A stretch of 64,000 nt of DNA from Numida meleagris (GCF_002078875.1 NC_034438.1:21775030-21839029), one strand, 5' to 3'. Positions 35,634 through 48,792 are shown, counted from the first letter of the stretch. Notes: generated by a model from the sequence alone, not told the origin. Numbers and translations are program-made.

Positions 35634-35990
35634 CAAGGGCTGCTCCGAAAGTAATGCCCCCTATTTTATTATTTTGGCCCACAACATCAGGGGCAGATAT
35701 TGGTGGTATGGCAGTAGAAGTTGAACCTTCTCATCAATATTCTGTTACATTTTGTTGCCATGTGATGGATGGCAGCAGAGGAACAGTCTGAAAAAATGGC
35801 ATCTGACATGGAAGTATGTACGGAGCAAAGGTGTGTCACTGGAAAAAAATGGCACCCATTGACATTCATCTATGCTTGCAGAGAGTTTATGGAGACCACA
35901 CAGTGGATGTGAGCACAGTGCATTTCAGCAGTGGGAACAGTGGGTCACCTCCTCTGGTTTACACATCTGCTGCACTGCAGGACTCTTTTT
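35634..35990 (+). mobile_element. Truncated mariner (Galluhop / Mariner1_GG type), right end missing
   Basis: The left terminal repeat is well preserved (CAAGGGCTGCTCCGAAAGTA then ATGCCCCCTATTTT) and is preceded by TA at 35632-35633. The 5' untranslated region matches the copy at 3270 over about 180 bp, and the transposase start follows. After about 35960 the match fades, and I found no right terminal repeat downstream. The element is therefore 3'-truncated or heavily decayed and cannot be mobilised. Confidence 0.87.
35816..35960 (+). pseudogene. Mariner transposase N-terminal remnant
   Basis: From an ATG at 35816 the frame reads KKMAPIDIH, then VYGDHTVDVSTV and FSSGNSGSPPLV, matching the N-terminal DNA-binding region of this mariner family. 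Compared with the copy at 3442, about six residues before the KKMAP segment are missing, and a second small in-frame gap follows STV. The frame stays open to 36085, but after about 35960 the text is no longer recognisably transposase. No catalytic DDD region is present. Confidence 0.82.
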
Positions 35991-36620
35991 CTGACTTTAC
36001 CTGTGTGTTCAACACAGTAACTTTAATCAGCTTCATCAACTATTTTTCCTTTGGAAGCAGTCAAGGGATCACTGGTCTTTTTTGATTGTTGTTTCATTGT
36101 TGTTAGTTTTAGATTGCCAGTCCTTAAAACACATCATTTCCTCTCCAAAACACTGCAAGAAGAAACAAAATGTAGTTCTGTCTTACAGATAGGAAGTTAA
36201 GTAGTGGCAAAGCTACAGAGAGTAGTAGAGGGGTTCAAACTTTGTAAATCCTAAAAATCACTGTCCTAAACACATCACTAGCTAATACTGAAAGTCCTGA
36301 CTCCCGCTTTAGCTTCCCAGTAGATGCTGGGAGAACAGCGGTTAAGTGCTGTTCTTCTGCAGAATGCCTCCACGAGTTCCAACAATCCCAGTCTGTGTTT
36401 GCCTGCAATTATACAAGTTTCCATTATAAACCTAAATGAAATACCACTCCTGAAATTTGCTCCTTGCCTGTTCTGTCCATAAAAGCAATTAGACTTCCCT
36501 AGAATTGTATCTGCTTTGCAGATTGGTTGTTTAAATTTGCAGATAGGACCTGTGGTTTTCTGCATGGCAGGAAGACTTTTGTGAGCTCCCTTTTGGGAAA
36601 TACAACCACTGTTTTCAGAT
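35991..36620. other. Unassigned spacer
   Basis: No gene was recognised. The minus-strand frame 36278-36694 (138 codons) runs into the neighbouring CR1 and has no domain. A weak MIR-like phrase at about 36183-36240 was considered and not called. Confidence 0.5.
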
Positions 36621-36780
36621 CTGCCCAGGGAGGTGGTTGAGTCATTGTCCCTGGAGGTGTTCAAGAAATGTTCAGATGTTGTACTAAGGGACATGATTTA
36701 GTGGGGAAATGGTGGTGGTATGTGGATGGTTGTACTAGATGATCTTGGAGGACCTTTCCAATCTTGGTGATTCTATGATT
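36621..36780 (+). mobile_element. CR1 LINE 3' end
   Basis: The block starts inside the end of ORF2 (CTGCCCAGGGAGGTGGTTGA, then CTGGAGGTGTTCAAGAAATG). It continues through GGACATGATTTAGTG and TGTACTAGATGATCTTGGAG, and ends in the terminal repeat GATTCTATGATT. About 160 bp remain, of the same subfamily type as the copy at 51360. Confidence 0.93.
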
Positions 36781-39700
36781 AGTTTCCATTAGTAAGGACT
36801 GTCCTTGAAAAAAAGATGTAACTGATTTCACACTAAAGCCCTTTTCTATATTTTAACCATCCCAGTAGTGTCTCTACTTGCCTGATGATTCCCTGAAAAT
36901 GAGACTCCTCCAGTTTCTGCCTTTAAGACAGAGAAATAGATCTTGAATTATGACAAGTAGGATGGTTGAGTTCCTTCAGCCCTTTCCTGCTTTTATTATC
37001 AGCTCTTTAACTCTCCAGTGCCCCTAACCACTTCCTAGGAGTGTCATCAGCTTGATGAGGTCCGTGTGCAATGCGATTAAAGCAATGACTATTTTAGTAC
37101 ATATGCTATAATTCTTAATTCCATATTTTTAAAATATTTGCATTAATTTTAGTTTTAATGTTCCTTTAGTGAGGAGCAGGTAAGTACTGCAAGTCCTCTG
37201 TTTCATTTCCTTATTAACTAACTTCTGTGGTTTGCTTTTTTTTCTTCAATAATATCATTGCTATTTCTAAAGCTTGTATCCAGCTTAAAATGAGGACATT
37301 ATCCTGCGGGGTGTTAGGCCAGTCTCTTTTCTCCTTGGTTGGTGCCCACTGAGCTTCAGAGAAAGCCTTAAGAGAGGCCATTCTCCACTTCATCCATGTT
37401 TTGTAACTCCTGCTAGCATCACTCAGCTTTGCAAATTCAGTATTTGTGTCCTTGAATTGCCTGGACTTCTTTGTTCCCAGCTGACAGGCTCGTGCATGGG
37501 ATCTCTCTGGCCTTTTGAGCTCTGCTTCAGTGGTTTTGCCAGGTCAGTCTTACTGATCCAAAACCTGGGAAAGTATCACTTTTTGGACCACTGAAACTTG
37601 TTGTTCATGGCAATGGCAGCATGAGGATTAAGTATGCAGATATGTTTTCTCATACATTCTAGTTTTCTTTAGCAAATAATAGCAACAAAATAGACAATGG
37701 CAGTAGGTGAAGCAATAACTTCAGAATGAATGCATTAAAAATAAAAAGTCACAGCAGGCTTTCTATGTCAAAAATAAAGCACAAAATTTACATGGAGTGT
37801 ATAAATATACAAAGCAAGAACACTGCAGGCAAATGCTTACAAGACAGATATTTAGCCAGTCCCATTGTGTTCCAGCAGAAATCTGAAATGCCAAATGAAA
37901 AGTTCTGGATGGTCATTTATTTTGCCAGATGCTGTGAGATTGCAGAACAACAGTAAGTGAGTCAGAGCTGTGCTGACACTGAAGATAAGCAATGCACCTA
38001 TCAAATACTGCAATAGCAGTTTTTTGGTTTTCTTGTTGTTTGAAGTCCATATTATTTTTTCAATATCCATATAGTTATCTCATGTGCATAGATCAACTAT
38101 TTCACCATCCATTACTTCAGGGAAAGCTTTCTCATTGTATCAATACCAAAACAATTGCCAATCTCACTTAGTGGTGAAATCTCAGCTCTGTTTGCCATGG
38201 CTTCACCTGGTCACTATACCACTCCTATGAGCATGCCTGACATCAGAATGAGGTTTGGAGTGGGGACTTCTTCCAGTCGCACAGAGTGCATTCAGGACAG
38301 ATGCAATTCTGTGCTTTGCCTACCAGGTAGATTCAGCCCTTCATAGTTGCAGTCTTGACAAGCTTTAACACAGTTTCTTTTCCTACTGAAGGTTTTTGAA
38401 CATCCCTGTGTTTTCCATAAGGTCTTCTGACCTTGGTGGTAGCTGAGCATTGCTTTCCTCCAGGTCCTCTTCCTGTAACATTTGTGCTTTACAGTTTCAT
38501 GCATTCTTCTTTTAGCTGTCTTCAGGAGGTAACACATTGCAGACTAAGAATATTTTATGACAGTTGATAGTCTGTTTTGAATTATTCCACAGATACAGTT
38601 TTGCTAGTATTCCTAGTGTTACAGTTTTGCCTTGCAAGATTAGAGGTCTCTAAGATGGGGAGACTTTGGCCAACCACTCCAGTTTTTATTCATTACTCTG
38701 TCTTTTTCTAAATCATTTAGAATAGTTGTGGCTATTCTTGAGCTCAGCCCCCTTAGCATTTGGGTGCAACCGTTCTCTCTTAGCAGAAAGCAACCTGGGA
38801 TAAGCATGTTGGTCATATGAGAAGGGTGTCCATGCTTATAACTTATCAAAGAAAAATCATCCTCTTTGACACAACAGATGATCCAGAGCTATACAGCTGA
38901 CCGAGGGAATGAGATTCATGTGATAGCTCTGACTGTCTGCCTTTCCCTCTGCAAAAGCCTCTCCCCCATTTGAAATGCCAATCAAATACAACTGCCAAAC
39001 AGAAGCCTTCTACAGTTTTGTGCAGTGGATGGATGTGTTCTTCCAGGCTCCTTCTGCACTGAACAAGGAGGGGCAACCCATCTGGACTGCAGCATCTACT
39101 GCAAGTCCCTATTTCTCTGTTTCTGTCTCACTCGAGGATGGGACAGGAGAACACATAAACTGAGTGAAATAAGCCTGAATTTTGGCTGCTAGAATAGTGA
39201 GCACAAATCCTTCAGACCACTGAAGAAGTGGTCATTAGATGTGATGAAATGAAAGTCCATCAACTCCTCTTCTGGACAGGTGTTTTGATGGCAGTGCTGT
39301 TGGTTTGGAGTGGCACCTGGGGACATACCTTACAAGAACTCTGAACATGTGCTCCAACATGGGTCTCTCTGGACTGCAGTGTCTCAGAGCTGGGGCAGGT
39401 GCTGGCCTGCCTGGATCAGACACAGTGGAGCTGTAAGAGACAGAAAAGCTTAAAACCTGGAGAAAATTTACTGGTAAAAAAGAACAGGCGCTTGCTGGGT
39501 TAGGTAAAGACCTGAGGATTATGTTCTGAACTCAGTTCTGCCTCATTTCTACTCCAGATCCTTATGTCTTTATGTGGGCTCTCCCTTGAGTGCTTGGGTT
39601 TCTGGGGTGACTATATAAAAAAAGAAATGATGTGTCAAAGCCAACCGCTGCAACTGACTATTCCAGCCAGGTAGCATTGCACTGACCTGTGTGACCTCTC

Positions 39701-42632
39701 TCCCCTCCTCTCTGCTTTCTACATTTCTTATATCACCTTTTTCTTTCCTGCAGATATAACTGTCAGAGATGGGTACTAAGGAAGAAATACCTTTTTTTTT
39801 TTTCTTTTTTTTTTTCCCCGAGCCATAAAAATAGTTTCCTTGGTTTTATTAGCAGTGCATGGATGTGAGTTTAGCCTCCTCTCCAAAATAGACAATGAGC
39901 AGGAAGTACTCAATTTGGCAATGCATTTGGGGTTAGAAACATTGCTGCTTTCAAAACATTTCACCAGAGTCATTAATTAAGTGCTAGAACAGAGAACTTC
40001 AACCAAACAAAACTAGGGGAAATTACATTTCTCTTTCCTGACCTATATAAAAAGTATTTCTGCTTAAATCATATTGAAGGCTTTAAAGGGACCTCTTTCC
40101 CAGAGGAGCATGCAGAAAACATAAATGTCCTGCAATAGGTTTATTAGAAGGATTTGGCTATGTTTCCTCTTTTAGGAAATGTTTAGTTTATAAGAAGAGA
40201 GTCTGAGCAAGAATAGAGCAGATATGGAGTTTCATTTTTCAAATGCAACAACATGAACCAGGAAATGTTCCCCTAATGACCAGGCTTGTCCGGTCTGAGA
40301 ACAAAGATAAACCCCATTTCTGTTCAGTCCCAGTGACTAGCAATTGGATCAAATCCAACGCCTTACACAAAATCGTTGGGGAGCAACTTCAGTTTCAGCA
40401 GTTTGAGAGACTTGGGTAAACAAAGCATCAGAGGGCTGAAGAGTGTCAGTAATCCCTGTTTCTGTTACTGACTGTGATTTGATAACCACAGCCAGAGAAT
40501 GTGGCTTTTGTTTGACATCTGAACAGCCAGTATGAACCCAAATAAGGGAAGGTCTTATCACGTGGTGTCTCATGCTGGAGCACAGCCAGCTGTGCACTCC
40601 TGGGCCAAATGGATAAGCTGGCTCAGCATGGGGTCAATACATGGCTCCTTTGCTGGAGACCCAGAGGATGCCCTGCTACTGACCAAGCCCTGACCTCAGG
40701 GCTGCGAATGCTGCAGCACCCAAACACCACAATACTGTTTCTGCCCTAAAATATGGACATTCCCCTTCACTGCCAAATCTGCCCTGTCTGACTGGTGTTA
40801 TCCTTAGGCCCACTACAGATCCACCTGCAGCTACAGTCTGCAACTGACTCTCTGCCTCTTTCCCTGTATTTGCACACTGCTTTGGATGTGGCCGATAGGT
40901 GAAAGTATGTTGCTTTAGGGGCTGAATCACTCCTTCTCAGCCCATGACCATGACCATCTGTTGCTGGTGCTAGGAGGGATATTGGCTTCTGGGAGTCACT
41001 GCTCTGATACTTTCTTCCTTTACCCTTCTCTATTCCACTCCAAAAACTTTTCTGTTCCTGCCTTTTTTTTTTCCTTCACAGAGGGGTGATCTCCAGCTGC
41101 AGCTGCCTTTCCCATATGAGACAATTTGTTCTTTCATTCTGTTTTCATTGATTACTCATCCCTTTATATAGCCTACTTCATGAGTCACTTTGCCTACCTA
41201 CCTGCAAGTGCTGTGCTATCCATCAGTTCCTTGTTCTGCAGCAATTACCAGCCTTTTTATTGCTGGATTTTTCTCCTGAGAACTCCTCCTATGCCAGCAT
41301 AGTTCATTAATTTCTAATTTTGCAAACCACAAATTGTGACATAGCTGTGTGAGCTGGAAATGGGAAAGACTGCATATCCTCTCCTAGAAGTATGCATAGG
41401 AAGTTGGAAGGGAACTAATGCTGACATGGCCAGCAAGTCCCCTATAATTGCTTTTTGTGTGATTTAACCAGCCAAATTTTGCTCTCATATACATTTGTTC
41501 ATTGTAAAATTATATAACTGGGCTCAGTGGCTGGCAGTTGGTTTTATAAATGGACCAGAAGATGGGAAGATTGTTCAAGATGGGAACAGACTAAATTCTT
41601 CAGATCATACTACAGTCAAGCAAGGTGGCATGCAGTCCCAGACATAAACTCTGTTATGCTTATATGGATCTCTGCAGTTTTTTTTCTGGCCAGTCTAATT
41701 CCATGTTATTTTCTCACATGAACATCTCTTAATACTACTCTGAGATCTGGAAGTAAGAAAGACGAAATCTATTGCTAGTGTGTTACAGACTATTTTATAA
41801 ATATTCACATGGAAGATTAGTTCTTGTATTAACTCTTGGACAATGTTAACTTGATATGAAACACCTAATCATTGTGATATGTATATGTCTTGGATAGAAG
41901 AAACCTGAAATTATCGTTATTCTTTGCAAGTGGGATGCATTCCAAGCAGCTCTGGGGCACAGGAGCAGCAATGCAGGATTTTTGTGATAACATCAGTGGG
42001 TGCTGCAGCCCTGAAATGAAGCTTGATATAATCTCAATGGGCCTTTCTGTCTCCTCATCTGAAGGAGACCGAGGGGAGTTGCTTGCTTCTATTTTTCCCC
42101 TGGAGGTTCTTCCACAACATCAGAAGAAAAAGTGCAAATTTCCTTCTGTTTCCTTGTTATCTGATCTCAGCAGGGAAGGGTACACTCTGAAAAAGCTGAT
42201 AAGCCAATCCTTTATGATGCAGCTGATCTCTCTGGTATGACTTCCAACAAAACTGGTCCATGCTTAGTCACTCAGACAGCAAACTCCATTCCCAAGTATG
42301 ATCAGGGCATTAAACTCCTCATACATAGGACATGACTGCTGCTGGTCAGAGCCTCCCACCTCACAGGGGAGCTCAGCACCCACACTGGGGTCCTGATCTG
42401 ATCCCTCTGAGCATTGGTGCGGGTGGGCATGTGTACATTCTCCAGAATATCTGCCTCATTTCCCCAGCTGCTGTGCTTTGTGTAAAAGTTATTTATCTGA
42501 TCATTCAGGACTTGTAAAGTCACAGCACTCACAGCACTCCAGGGTACATTTTTCCCTGGCAAGTTCTATTGTACTAGAAATGCTGTGCTGTTGTTTTTTT
42601 TTTCTTTTTTAATGGGAAAAAAATGGGTGGTT
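36781..42632. other. Non-coding stretch, no gene recognised
   Basis: Nearly 6 kb of unique sequence with no recognised interspersed repeat, which is long for this window. Open frames are at most 116 codons (41890-42240) and without domains. Two T-runs of 12 and 11 lie at 39792-39815. Confidence 0.5.
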
Positions 42633-42658
42633 TGTGTGTGTGTGTGTGTGTGTGTGTG
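42633..42658 (+). repeat. (TG)13 dinucleotide microsatellite
   Basis: Thirteen uninterrupted TG units. Alternating purine-pyrimidine runs of this length can adopt Z-DNA and are usually polymorphic in length. Confidence 0.97.
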
Positions 42659-43124
42659 AAAATAATAAAAACTGAGGTCCTTTCTTGATCCTCTGCCACT
42701 TCAATTGCATGCAGCTCTTCGTTCTCATCTAGACACAATAACTATTCCCATCATTTCATTACAATTCACTATTTTTCTTGGTTCTAGTAGTTCTCAAGTT
42801 TTCCAGTCTTGTGAAATACCATATAAAAAATGAAGAAAGGCCTTCCAAAACATCCCTTACATTCAGTTAAATGTTGATACGCATTTTGTATTAATACGTA
42901 CTTTCCATCTTCAACCACCATCATATAAATCATTGCTTCAGCCAGCTGAAGCAAGTGTGTGCCTTGGGATGCAATTTCCAAGCAGTCCTTCTCTGTACAT
43001 TCCAGTCTTGATTTAACCCAGGTTTATCTCAGCTTTTCTATAGCTGATTGAGAGCAGGTTTAAGTTCAAGTGAACAAAGTCACCCTCAAACTGAACTGAG
43101 ACTGTTCATACAAACTGTTACATT

Positions 43125-43146
43125 AATTAGCCCAAATGGGCTAATT
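43125..43146. repeat. 22-bp palindrome
   Basis: The arms AATTAGCCCA (43125-43134) and TGGGCTAATT (43137-43146) are exact reverse complements with AA between. Each arm contains a TAAT/ATTA core, so a pair of homeodomain-type sites in opposite orientation is one reading. Confidence 0.95.
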
Positions 43147-43355
43147 GCACAGAATGGGTGCAAACTCTGTGTGTAGAAATCTTCACTGGCGTACATCATC
43201 TTTTCGCTTTTTCAGGGAATCTGTCCCTCCTCCCGTGCTTGGCTAATTTATGCTGTTTCAAGACTGTAGCCAAATTAAAGTAATTGGGGTCTAAAAAATC
43301 AGAGAAAGCTAAGTACAATCAAAATTTTAGTTGTTTGAACATTGTTGAAGTCTCA

Positions 43356-43943
43356 TCAGAGGGCAGTGCAGTGAATTTTTTCAGTGGGAGACTCTGCAGC
43401 TCCCCATTGCTTTTGGTTCAGCAATGAAATCTTACTTTGTTTCTCATGGGTCATGCAGTCATCGTAAGAAAAGTTGGTTCTCTCAACAATTATTGAAACA
43501 AAAATTTTTGATGGAAATGCTGTTTTTAAAAAAGTAACAAAAACTGTTGTTTTTTTTTTTTTCACTTCTTTACCTCTGTTTTCTTTCCATTTTGCTTGTG
43601 GAAAAATGTATGAAAAAGAAAATCCAAAAGCTGGGAGAAAACTGGCAGTATTTAGACAATGCCAAACAGAGTTGCAACGTGTGCCAAAATAACAACAACC
43701 AAAAAACAATCCTCCTTTTTCCACACTCTCAGTTGATGCTGAATTTTCACTTTTCTCCACGAGTGTTTGTTTACAGAATTTTCCTTTTCTCTCAATGGTG
43801 CTGCAGAGTGGGCAGCCCTGTGCACAGCCTGCTCCCCAGCCCCAGAGCTTCCGTCTCCTCCAGCCTGAGAAGGCTGTGGAAACAATTGTCAGAAAGTCAG
43901 CCTCGCTTGCTGCCAGGGTTGGATTTTTGAACTGGTGACACAT
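43356..43943 (-). other. Longest unexplained open frame (195 codons from ATG)
   Basis: The minus strand is open from 44066, where the first usable codon is TTG, down to 43356. The first ATG is at 43943, giving 195 codons. The product would be cysteine- and lysine-rich with a KKKK run caused by a T13 tract (43550-43562). I recognise no domain and see no clear Kozak, splice or poly(A) context. It overlaps several plus-strand frames. I consider it probably a chance frame and list it because of its length. Confidence 0.12.
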
Positions 43944-44159
43944 GTTCTGCAATTTATTATCAGTCTTCTGTGTTCTCTTAGATATTGCACAGCAATTGTA
44001 TTTTATAACAAGGTAAAAAAAAATAAAAATGTATGTGTAATTTAATAAGCACTTGGAAATTGCCAAATAACTTTAACTGGTCTGTCCAGCACAGCAGTCT
44101 GGAGTGGAAAGGCCAGCACCTCACCCTTGGAAGGAAGAGGCAGAAATAAATCTGCAGTG

Positions 44160-44480
44160 GGCAATTAGGAAACAGCCAGCCAGCTGGGAAGCTTCTGATT
44201 AATCCATTACCAAACACATGGCTGATGCTGCAAGAAAAGCCTTTTTTTTCCTCTAATTCATATGAAATAGCTTATTATACCATATTATTGTGAACATTCT
44301 CCTTATTCATGTATATTTGAATCATATTAAATTGTTGATATCAGTGACGTCTTCTGGCAATGCTTTGCATTGGTTAATTAACGCTGGGAAACCCAGGATT
44401 CGTAGCATTTGATGTCATTATGTATTAATGATTAGGCAGATATTAATTACATTTAACAGCAAACATTTTTCTCAGAATCC
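44160..44480. promoter_or_regulatory. Homeodomain-motif-rich block (hypothetical enhancer)
   Basis: The block holds a CRE-like TGACGTC at 44345-44351 and TTAATTAA at 44374-44381. It also has TGATGTCATTA (AP-1/CRE-like) at 44410-44420, ATTAATGATTA at 44424-44434 and a TTAATTAC shortly after. It is repeat-free and has no coding frame. Such clustering is common in conserved developmental enhancers; binding and conservation are inferred, not shown. Confidence 0.3.
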
Positions 44481-47400
44481 TGTTATATATGCACAGTGCT
44501 AAATGCACTGTGGGTGAAAGTGTGCAGCAGTTCTTCTTGCACTCTGTTAAGAGTCAACAGTAATGCTTCCTGCCTTATAAATTTGCTATGAACAAAAGAA
44601 AAACTGATTTTGCTTTGGTTGCTGTGTTCAGGTTCTCTAAGACAGCTACTGCTGAGTTTGAAACAGACCCTTCAGAAGGCTGAGCACTCACTGTTGCAAC
44701 CAATGGACCCATCAGGAATTACAAAAGTAGTGTTTTCTTTGCTTTTGATTCCTCTTTTAATATATCCTTGTTACCACAGATGTAGCTTTCCTTTCTGAAG
44801 ACCCAGAAGCCCAGTACAGCTGGGCTAGCATTGCAGAGAAAGCTGTCTTAAGAGATCTGGAGGAAACCAGAGCATGCTTGTATAACGGTCTCCTGAAGCA
44901 GGTAGGAAGCCCTGACACAGTTGAGTAATCAGTAAGAAGTCTGTTGACAGATTTTAAACAACTTGATTGAACTATTAAAAGAGCGTGTCACAGATCACAA
45001 TGACCAATGCAGAACAGCCTTTTAATTGTTTTGAACGTTAGCCTCCAGTTCGAAGTAAGTCAAAGAAACTGGGTCACAGTGTTTATCATGGTAATGAGAT
45101 ATTTCCGCTATCCCTTCTTCTGCCAGAGATCCTGTTGGTTTAGATGGAAACACACCTGCACACCTGCATATTAACTCTGATTTCCTCATTCTTGTTTCCT
45201 TCCCCATGCATACTGGACTCTTTCCGATCTTCTTCTACAACAGCAATGGCCAGTCCTTGGTCCCCCTTTTGAAACTCACTCTAAGCGAACTTTTGGCTTG
45301 GATTAATTTTTAAAAAAATGGAAGACAGCCCCTGTGGCTCTCCTTACTGGGCAAGGAGGTATCCCCATGGGTAGTCTGCTTAGCTAGCTTCAGGCTCAAG
45401 GGACAGTGCTGCGAAAGATACACAGGGAGCTCCAAGACTTCCAGTATACTGCTGGCTATCACAAACCCCAGCTGGTGGGAAAACCCCATTTCTCAGATTT
45501 TAACAAGCCACATTATCTTCCCCTACCTCAGGTGGCACCAAGATGAATCAATTCCTCCATTGCCACACTTGTCTGAAATTCCTATATAATTCCAAGTTTT
45601 GTCCCAGAGTTCTCAATATTCTCAGCCTCTTTGACCTTCAAATGGATTGCGCAATCTTTTAATAGTCAGAATTATTGGCAAACACTTCTCAAATACTGAT
45701 TACCTTCAGAGGGATGGTATCTCTGCTTCACCATTAAAGCCTGATCTGCTTTCAGAGCTGGCCCTGCTCTGAGTAGAGGTTAAGGGCGGAGGACAGTCAG
45801 GTTTCTCTTCTAAACTGAGAAGTGCCATAGAAAAACAAACAAAAAAGAAAACCAAAATTAGTGCAGAACTTCCACCTTCATTGGGTTAGAGCTGCAAGTA
45901 TGGATGAGTATTTCAACCAGATGTTTTGTTAATAAGTGCATTTTAGTGAGTCTGTACAGGACAGCCCTGCAGGTCTAGAACTACTTGTATGCAGTTTCTG
46001 TGTTGTTTTTTTTTTACATGGAACTCAGCACTAGGAAACCTCAGATTACATATATATTCAAAGCACGTTGTCTTTATATTTGGTAAAGACAATTTTGCTT
46101 TACACGAATTGGAATTTAGTTGTTTTGTTTCCATAAAACGAGATGAAATGTTATTTTTTTTTTACTCCTCTAACCCACTCACCCTTAGGATTTTGTCCCT
46201 GAGAAGCAAGGGCAGATTATCTCTGTGGGTTGGGTAAGGAAAGGAGATGTGTGGTGAGGCTGGTGGCACACTGCAGAGAGGTGGAGATGAGGCTGTAACA
46301 AACTCAGATTGTTAGGGAATCACAACATCCCTAAAGTTATTGCCCAATTCTTCTGACACTGGACAGCCCATCCATAAGTTGCAGAGTGTACTATTTGTAC
46401 ACATTTATAAGAGGAACGTGAATGTCAACTTATGCAGATGTTGCAATGCTGCTGCTCCTTCAAAAAATGTCTTCCTGACCTAGTTCTCTTTGCTTCTTTT
46501 CTTTGTTGCTGTGTTGGACCTCTTGGTCCCTCCTAAACACTGGTTCTATGCTGGGAGCCAGCACCTATGCAGAGCCAGGGTGTACCAGTGGATGAGTCAT
46601 GGTGCCTCGTGTTTTCTCTGCTTTTCTTTTGCTGGAGCATGCTGTAGGCCTGGGTTTGCCTCATGAAGCATAAGGCATTACGAAGACTTTTCCTCATAGT
46701 CAGTTTTGTGTGTGCCATGGTGAGAGTAACGGCTCTACTGAGCTGAAGTATTGAAATGTGGTCTTTAAGTACTTGAAAACCATTTACACTAGGAAATACC
46801 CAAGAGCCATGAATTAATTGCTGTGGACTGAAAATTATTCAGGGTGTCATTCTGTATGTAATGTTGCAGGTTTATATTACTTTAACTTCTGGGAACATAC
46901 TGACTTCACAGCTGCAGCACTACTTAAACCCTTTCAGATATTGCCTCTCGTTCTTTAAAATGTGAGACTAATCTTGAAGTGCCCTGGGCAGCCTGGTTCA
47001 TCATATTTCTGTGCAGGTGTGCTTGCAACAGATGCCCTCTTTATAGATGAACACCCCCATGCTGCCCCTCATCCTCATCCCATCCTGAGAATTCTGACTC
47101 CGTAGCAGTCATGGGATGAATGGCAAGAGAACAGGAGCAGCTGCATGCATCCACCTTTTATGGACAAAAGCAAAAGCATCCTGGTAAGAAGAACACTGCA
47201 CAACAGTGCATGCTTATCTCTAACAAACTACTATCTGACTTTGGGATGGAGTGCAGAGTACCTGGGAGCTTGAAGGGAAATTTGATGTTATTCATTCCCT
47301 TTAGGTAATGCTGTCCCGTGCACCTTTGTGGGTGTTTCAGGTTGACAGTTTTGCCATCAAATAGATCAGATTATCCTCTGAAAAGGAAAAATAAATTACA

Positions 47401-48792
47401 TAAATGGCTTTATTGTAAAAGATATTTTTTCAATTGAACTTTTCATTTACTTTTCACACATCCACAGGCCAAAATAAATACACACACACATATCTTCTCT
47501 CCTTATAGATAGGTCAGAAAGGGCTTTGAGGCTTCAAAGTGGAGGCATAGCCCTATCAGAAAATAAAAAAGAAAAAGAATAACCCCAGAGTACAGAACAT
47601 GTAGAATTCCAACATCAGCGCTTATTTTATCCTTTGATATCTTCTGAAAATAGTGTTCAAGATGGAAAACATCTGTCACAGATGTAAAATTATCTTATGT
47701 GTTTCACTTTAAAATGTTACCACATTATTTACAATTTCTAGATAAGTGGTTAGTGACTGCATTTTTTCTGGTCTCTGTGGAAAGGTTATTAAGCTCTTTA
47801 AATCACAGCTGGGAAAAGCACTGTGCAGAAAACTTGTGTGTGTCCCTTTCCCCTCTGGTGCCCTCCCACACCCTCTCCTTTTGCCCACCCTTCAGCTCTT
47901 CAACTCTAATCCACCCTCTGTTTTCCTGCTGCTCATTAAGAAAATCAAAATTTTCTGCTTGTATAAATTACTGAATTTGGACTTTAAACTTAGAGTGAAA
48001 ATATTGAAATGAGAAGCATTGATATTCTATACCTTTTCTTACAACTTTCGTTAGTATCACTGACTTATGAACCACTATAGGATGATCTTGTTTTCGTCTT
48101 TATTCCTTCTCCTGCTAGCTCAGTAAAGATGTGAATTTATCTTACTACCCAGTGTCAAATGTTGGTATGAAAGCCTTGTTTCCCCTGTGGTGCTGTCACT
48201 TGCAAGAGCTTTTCTGTTCCCCTCACTTTCCCACTGTTCCCATAAAGCACATGTTTCTGATCTTATGGATCTTATTTGCATTTTTTTCAGCTTTCCAGCC
48301 CAGCCCAGAAAGCTGTACTTTGATTGTGGTCCTGTTGTTCACGGACCATGCACACCTGGCTGAGGAGAGGGCTCCTGAAGTGCTGGCCCAACTGTGAAAC
48401 TGGGGGAGAGGGAAGAGGAAAATTCACTTGGAGCTGGTCTGCAGATGAGTTTGTCCTATGAATAGAAACCAAAAGTTGTCAGTAAATTCATGTCAGGTGA
48501 AGCAAACATTTTTCTTTGCCTCAGTAGATAATATTTATTTTCCTTTAGCCATATAAGAACATAAAACTTTAATACACCCCTAAACAAAGCACTCATTTGA
48601 AGTCAAAGTTCATTTAGAGAATGTTGAAATTTAACATGTACCATTCAAGAATTAATTATCTGAGCTAGAACAATTAAATGAACTCAATGTATACGTTTCT
48701 GAGCATTTTGCAGAGTATGAGTATGTTTTTTACAATCATACGGAAGTCCCTTCTCCTCCCTGTTTAGTGGAAAGAAAATGGAAATGTTACAG
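44481..48792. other. Non-coding stretch, no gene recognised
   Basis: Open frames are 61 to 91 codons and unrecognised. A short ACAC run lies near 47480. No clear interspersed repeat was found. Confidence 0.5.

Noticed and set aside
36183..36240. MIR-like phrase TTACAGATAGGAAGTTAAGT
   Set aside because: Similarity is weak and the neighbouring parts of the SINE are missing.
46970..47000. CR1-like phrase TGCCCTGGGCAGCCTGGT
   Set aside because: The match is short and isolated, without flanking CR1 sequence.
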